This document shows, in pieces, positions 7,712 through 8,980 of a DNA stretch of 8,980 bases. Position 1 is the first letter of the stretch. Each line of letters starts with the position of its first letter. The position numbers were made by a program, and so were the translations under genes. Where the stretch lies: assembly GCA_900766795.1 (NCBI GenBank), contig CAAFWX010000148.1, forward strand, positions 1-8,980, read 5' to 3'. This DNA is from Oscillospiraceae bacterium. GTDB lineage: Bacteria; Bacillota_A; Clostridia; Oscillospirales; Ruminococcaceae. Below the pieces are notes generated by a model, which did no database searches, had not been told where the DNA came from, and saw only the letters and a program-made list of their open reading frames with translations.

Positions 7712-8595
7712 ATCTCCTCCACCTCGGCAAAACCGCGGGTGATATTGAAGTCCATATTATGCGGGAATTTCTCCACAATGTCCGAGGGGTCAGAAAGAGA
7801 AAAGCGAATCTTAGAGAACCCGCTGCGCTCAAAGCAAACGGACAGAATAAGCTTCCCGCCGTCAACCGCGTGTATCTTCACAAACTCCACGGGCAGCAGC
7901 GCAAAGGTGTCGCGCGCGGTTCTCACCGCAACGGAGCAGATATAATCCTGAAGCAAGTCATAGTATTTCTGCACGCCAAGCTCGCGCTTCGTGGGCATGA
8001 CCTCCTCTGACTTTGCGGTGAACTCAACCTCCATGGTGTCCGAGCGGTCGGTGCCGAAAAGGAAATTACCGCCTAGGTCAAGCAGGTCGTCATAGGGGTT
8101 CATGTCCTGAATCACCTGAAGATAGGCGTCGATGTCCCCTGCAAGAATCTTCGGCGCCATTTCGTGGCAGTAGCTCCAGAAATCTGCGTCGTACATCTCG
8201 TCGGTCGGGTTTTCGGAGGAGGCAATCTCCTGCCAATCGACAGCTTCGTCCACGGAGCGGTGGATTGTCTTGAGTGCGTCATAGGACACGGGCGCCGCCT
8301 TTTTGGCAGCCGTTTCCGTGGCGCGCTTTGCGGTGCCCGCGGAGGGCTGCTTCACCGCCTTTGCGGCGCTCTTTTCGGTTGTTTTGGATTTGCTTGACGT
8401 TTTCTTTTTCGAGCTGCTTTCGCTGACATAGGAAATGCCCGTGCCGGGAATGCTCACCGTGCGGCGGGTTTTGCCCGTGGCGGTTTTGCTTATGCGAAAT
8501 CCGGGCACGCCCCAGCTGTACCCTATCCCTGAGCCGCTCAGATTTACCTTGAATCCACCGCCGAGGTTTATGCTCTTGTGAAATCTCAGTCCCAT
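7708..8595 (-). CDS. DUF4236 domain protein with extra C-terminal domain
   Basis: A 295-aa protein of unknown function. Residues 1-57 are a clear DUF4236 domain: MGLRFHKSINLGGGFKVNL, then SGSGIGYSWGVPGFRISKTA, then RRTVSIPGTGISY, the repeating pattern of short glycine-turn beta-strands seen in that family. Residues about 58-102 are a low-complexity linker rich in Lys, Ser, Thr and Ala, probably disordered and strongly basic. Residues about 105-295 are an acidic, mixed alpha/beta region that I do not recognise (features: VDWQEIASSENPTDEMYDADFW, in part at 120-140, and FALLPVEFVKIHAVDGG near 231-247). There is no signal peptide or membrane span. The start at 8595 was chosen because it is the conserved MGLRF start of DUF4236 and has TGGAGGG 8 bases upstream; a longer frame to 8679 would run across the promoter. 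First gene of the operon, overlapping the exonuclease by ATGA. The N-terminal assignment is firm, the role is not known. Confidence 0.85.
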   Translation of the reverse strand: MGLRFHKSINLGGGFKVNLSGSGIGYSWGVPGFRISKTATGKTRRTVSIPGTGISYVSESSSKKKTSSKSKTTEKSAAKAVKQPSAGTAKRATETAAKKAAPVSYDALKTIHRSVDEAVDWQEIASSENPTDEMYDADFWSYCHEMAPKILAGDIDAYLQVIQDMNPYDDLLDLGGNFLFGTDRSDTMEVEFTAKSEEVMPTKRELGVQKYYDLLQDYICSVAVRTARDTFALLPVEFVKIHAVDGGKLILSVCFERSGFSKIRFSLSDPSDIVEKFPHNMDFNITRGFAEVEEI

Positions 8596-8603
8596 TGTGT
8601 TTG

Positions 8604-8610
8604 CCCTCCA
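8604..8610 (-). promoter_or_regulatory. Ribosome binding site of the DUF4236 gene
   Basis: TGGAGGG on the minus strand, 8 bases before the ATG at 8595, selects this start over upstream in-frame codons. Confidence 0.75.
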
Positions 8611-8634
8611 TTGTGCAATTATTGTTACAGCTTT

Positions 8635-8663
8635 ATTATAGCATATATCGCGGCTGATTTCAA
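8635..8663 (-). promoter_or_regulatory. Promoter of the DUF4236-exonuclease-SIR2 operon
   Basis: On the minus strand TTGAAA (8658-8663) and a perfect TATAAT (8635-8640) are 17 bases apart, and TGC just before the -10 box makes an extended -10. Transcription would start near 8628, giving a leader of about 33 bases. An inverted repeat overlaps the -35 region, so repression by an unidentified factor is possible. Confidence 0.85.
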
Positions 8664-8675
8664 TACAAAAGCCGC
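8650..8675. repeat. Inverted repeat over the -35 box, possible operator
   Basis: GCGGCT (8650-8655) and AGCCGC (8670-8675) are perfect inverted arms separated by 14 bases and bracket the -35 box TTGAAA of the operon promoter. The arms are GC-rich in an AT-rich promoter region. Arms of six bases can arise by chance, so an operator role is a suggestion only. Confidence 0.35.
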
Positions 8676-8713
8676 ACACTTACCCCGCAATTGTAAGCCG
8701 GAGAAAATAGATA

Positions 8714-8742
8714 TTGAAATTGCCGGCGGTTTGGTGTATAAT
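8714..8742 (+). promoter_or_regulatory. Promoter of the RlmD-family methyltransferase gene
   Basis: On the plus strand TTGAAA (8714-8719) is 17 bases from a perfect TATAAT (8737-8742). The start of transcription would be near 8749, about 20 bases before the ATG at 8770. It is back to back with the promoter of the DUF4236 operon; the two -35 boxes are 50 bases apart. Confidence 0.85.
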
Positions 8743-8769
8743 AATTGTATCTTTATAAAGGAGTCAGAC

Positions 8770-8980
8770 ATGGAAGAAAAGTTGAACACAAGGCTGTGCC
8801 GCTTCTCGCGAAAATGCTCGGGCTGCCAGCTGCAAAACATGACCTATCAGCAGCAGCTTAATTACAAGCAGACAAAGGTGCAAAAACTGCTGGGGCGTTT
8901 TGCACAGGTTGACGAAATTATCGGGATGGAAAATCCCTTTCATTACAGAAACAAGGTTTCCGCAATGTTCGGCACGAAAA
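8770..8980 (+). CDS. RlmD/RlmC-family rRNA (uracil-5-)-methyltransferase, N-terminal part
   Basis: The first 70 residues of an SAM-dependent RNA uracil C5-methyltransferase (COG2265; RlmD/RumA, RlmC/RumB, TrmA relatives), cut by the right edge. Cys10, Cys16 and Cys19 form the CX5CX2C iron-sulfur motif in CRFSRKCSGCQLQNM, followed by the family's MTYQQQLNYKQ region (24-34) and FHYRNKVSAMFG (57-68), the RNK motif of the central domain. The fourth cluster cysteine, the SAM site and the catalytic Cys would lie beyond the window. The start is supported by AAAGGAG (8757-8763) six bases upstream and by a promoter about 30 bases upstream. Only nine residues precede the first Cys, so the TRAM RNA-binding domain of RlmD is absent, as in RlmC. 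The exact target uridine cannot be assigned. Confidence 0.9.
   Translation, partial: MEEKLNTRLCRFSRKCSGCQLQNMTYQQQLNYKQTKVQKLLGRFAQVDEIIGMENPFHYRNKVSAMFGTK

Noticed and set aside
6470..7945. Plus-strand open frame of 491 codons across the exonuclease and SIR2-like genes
   Set aside because: It spans the opposite strand of three genes and their junctions. The minus-strand proteins have catalytic motifs, ribosome binding sites, a promoter and a terminator; this frame has none.
8279..8611. Minus-strand 110-codon frame starting at the ATG just before the DUF4236 start
   Set aside because: It is out of frame with DUF4236, its ATG overlaps the DUF4236 ribosome binding site, and the peptide is a basic low-complexity shadow of the real product.

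Overview
The window looks like a chromosomal segment of a low-to-medium-GC Gram-positive anaerobe, most likely Bacillota, class Clostridia (Oscillospiraceae or Lachnospiraceae type). The reasons are strong AGGAGG-type ribosome binding sites before every gene, textbook TTGACA/TATAAT promoters, a Clostridia-style two-gene glutamate synthase, and a DUF4236 protein of the kind common in that group. The genus cannot be fixed from the sequence. No rRNA, tRNA, insertion sequence or CRISPR array is visible.

Layout, left to right. Positions 1-5763 carry a glutamate synthase (GOGAT) operon on the minus strand: gltB (1198-5763, complete, 1521 aa) followed 17 bases later by gltD (1180 down to the left edge, about 393 residues seen). 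A consensus promoter for gltB lies at 5846-5874. Together the two subunits would make two glutamates from glutamine, 2-oxoglutarate and NADPH, the second half of the GS-GOGAT ammonia assimilation route. Positions 5875-6109 are an AT-rich spacer.

Positions 6110-8663 hold a compact three-gene minus-strand operon with its own extended -10 promoter (8635-8663) and intrinsic terminator (6110-6139). In transcription order it encodes a DUF4236 protein with an extra C-terminal domain, a DEDDh 3'-5' exonuclease whose start codon overlaps the DUF4236 stop (ATGA), and a SIR2-like predicted NAD-binding protein. A DNA- or RNA-degrading enzyme next to a possible NAD-consuming enzyme, in a self-contained unit between housekeeping genes, is the best candidate here for an undescribed system. 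Its function, and even whether the three proteins act together, is inference.

At the right end (8714-8980), a divergent plus-strand promoter drives the start of a 23S rRNA/tRNA uracil-5-methyltransferase of the RlmD/RlmC family. It begins almost directly at its iron-sulfur cysteine motif, so it lacks the N-terminal TRAM domain.
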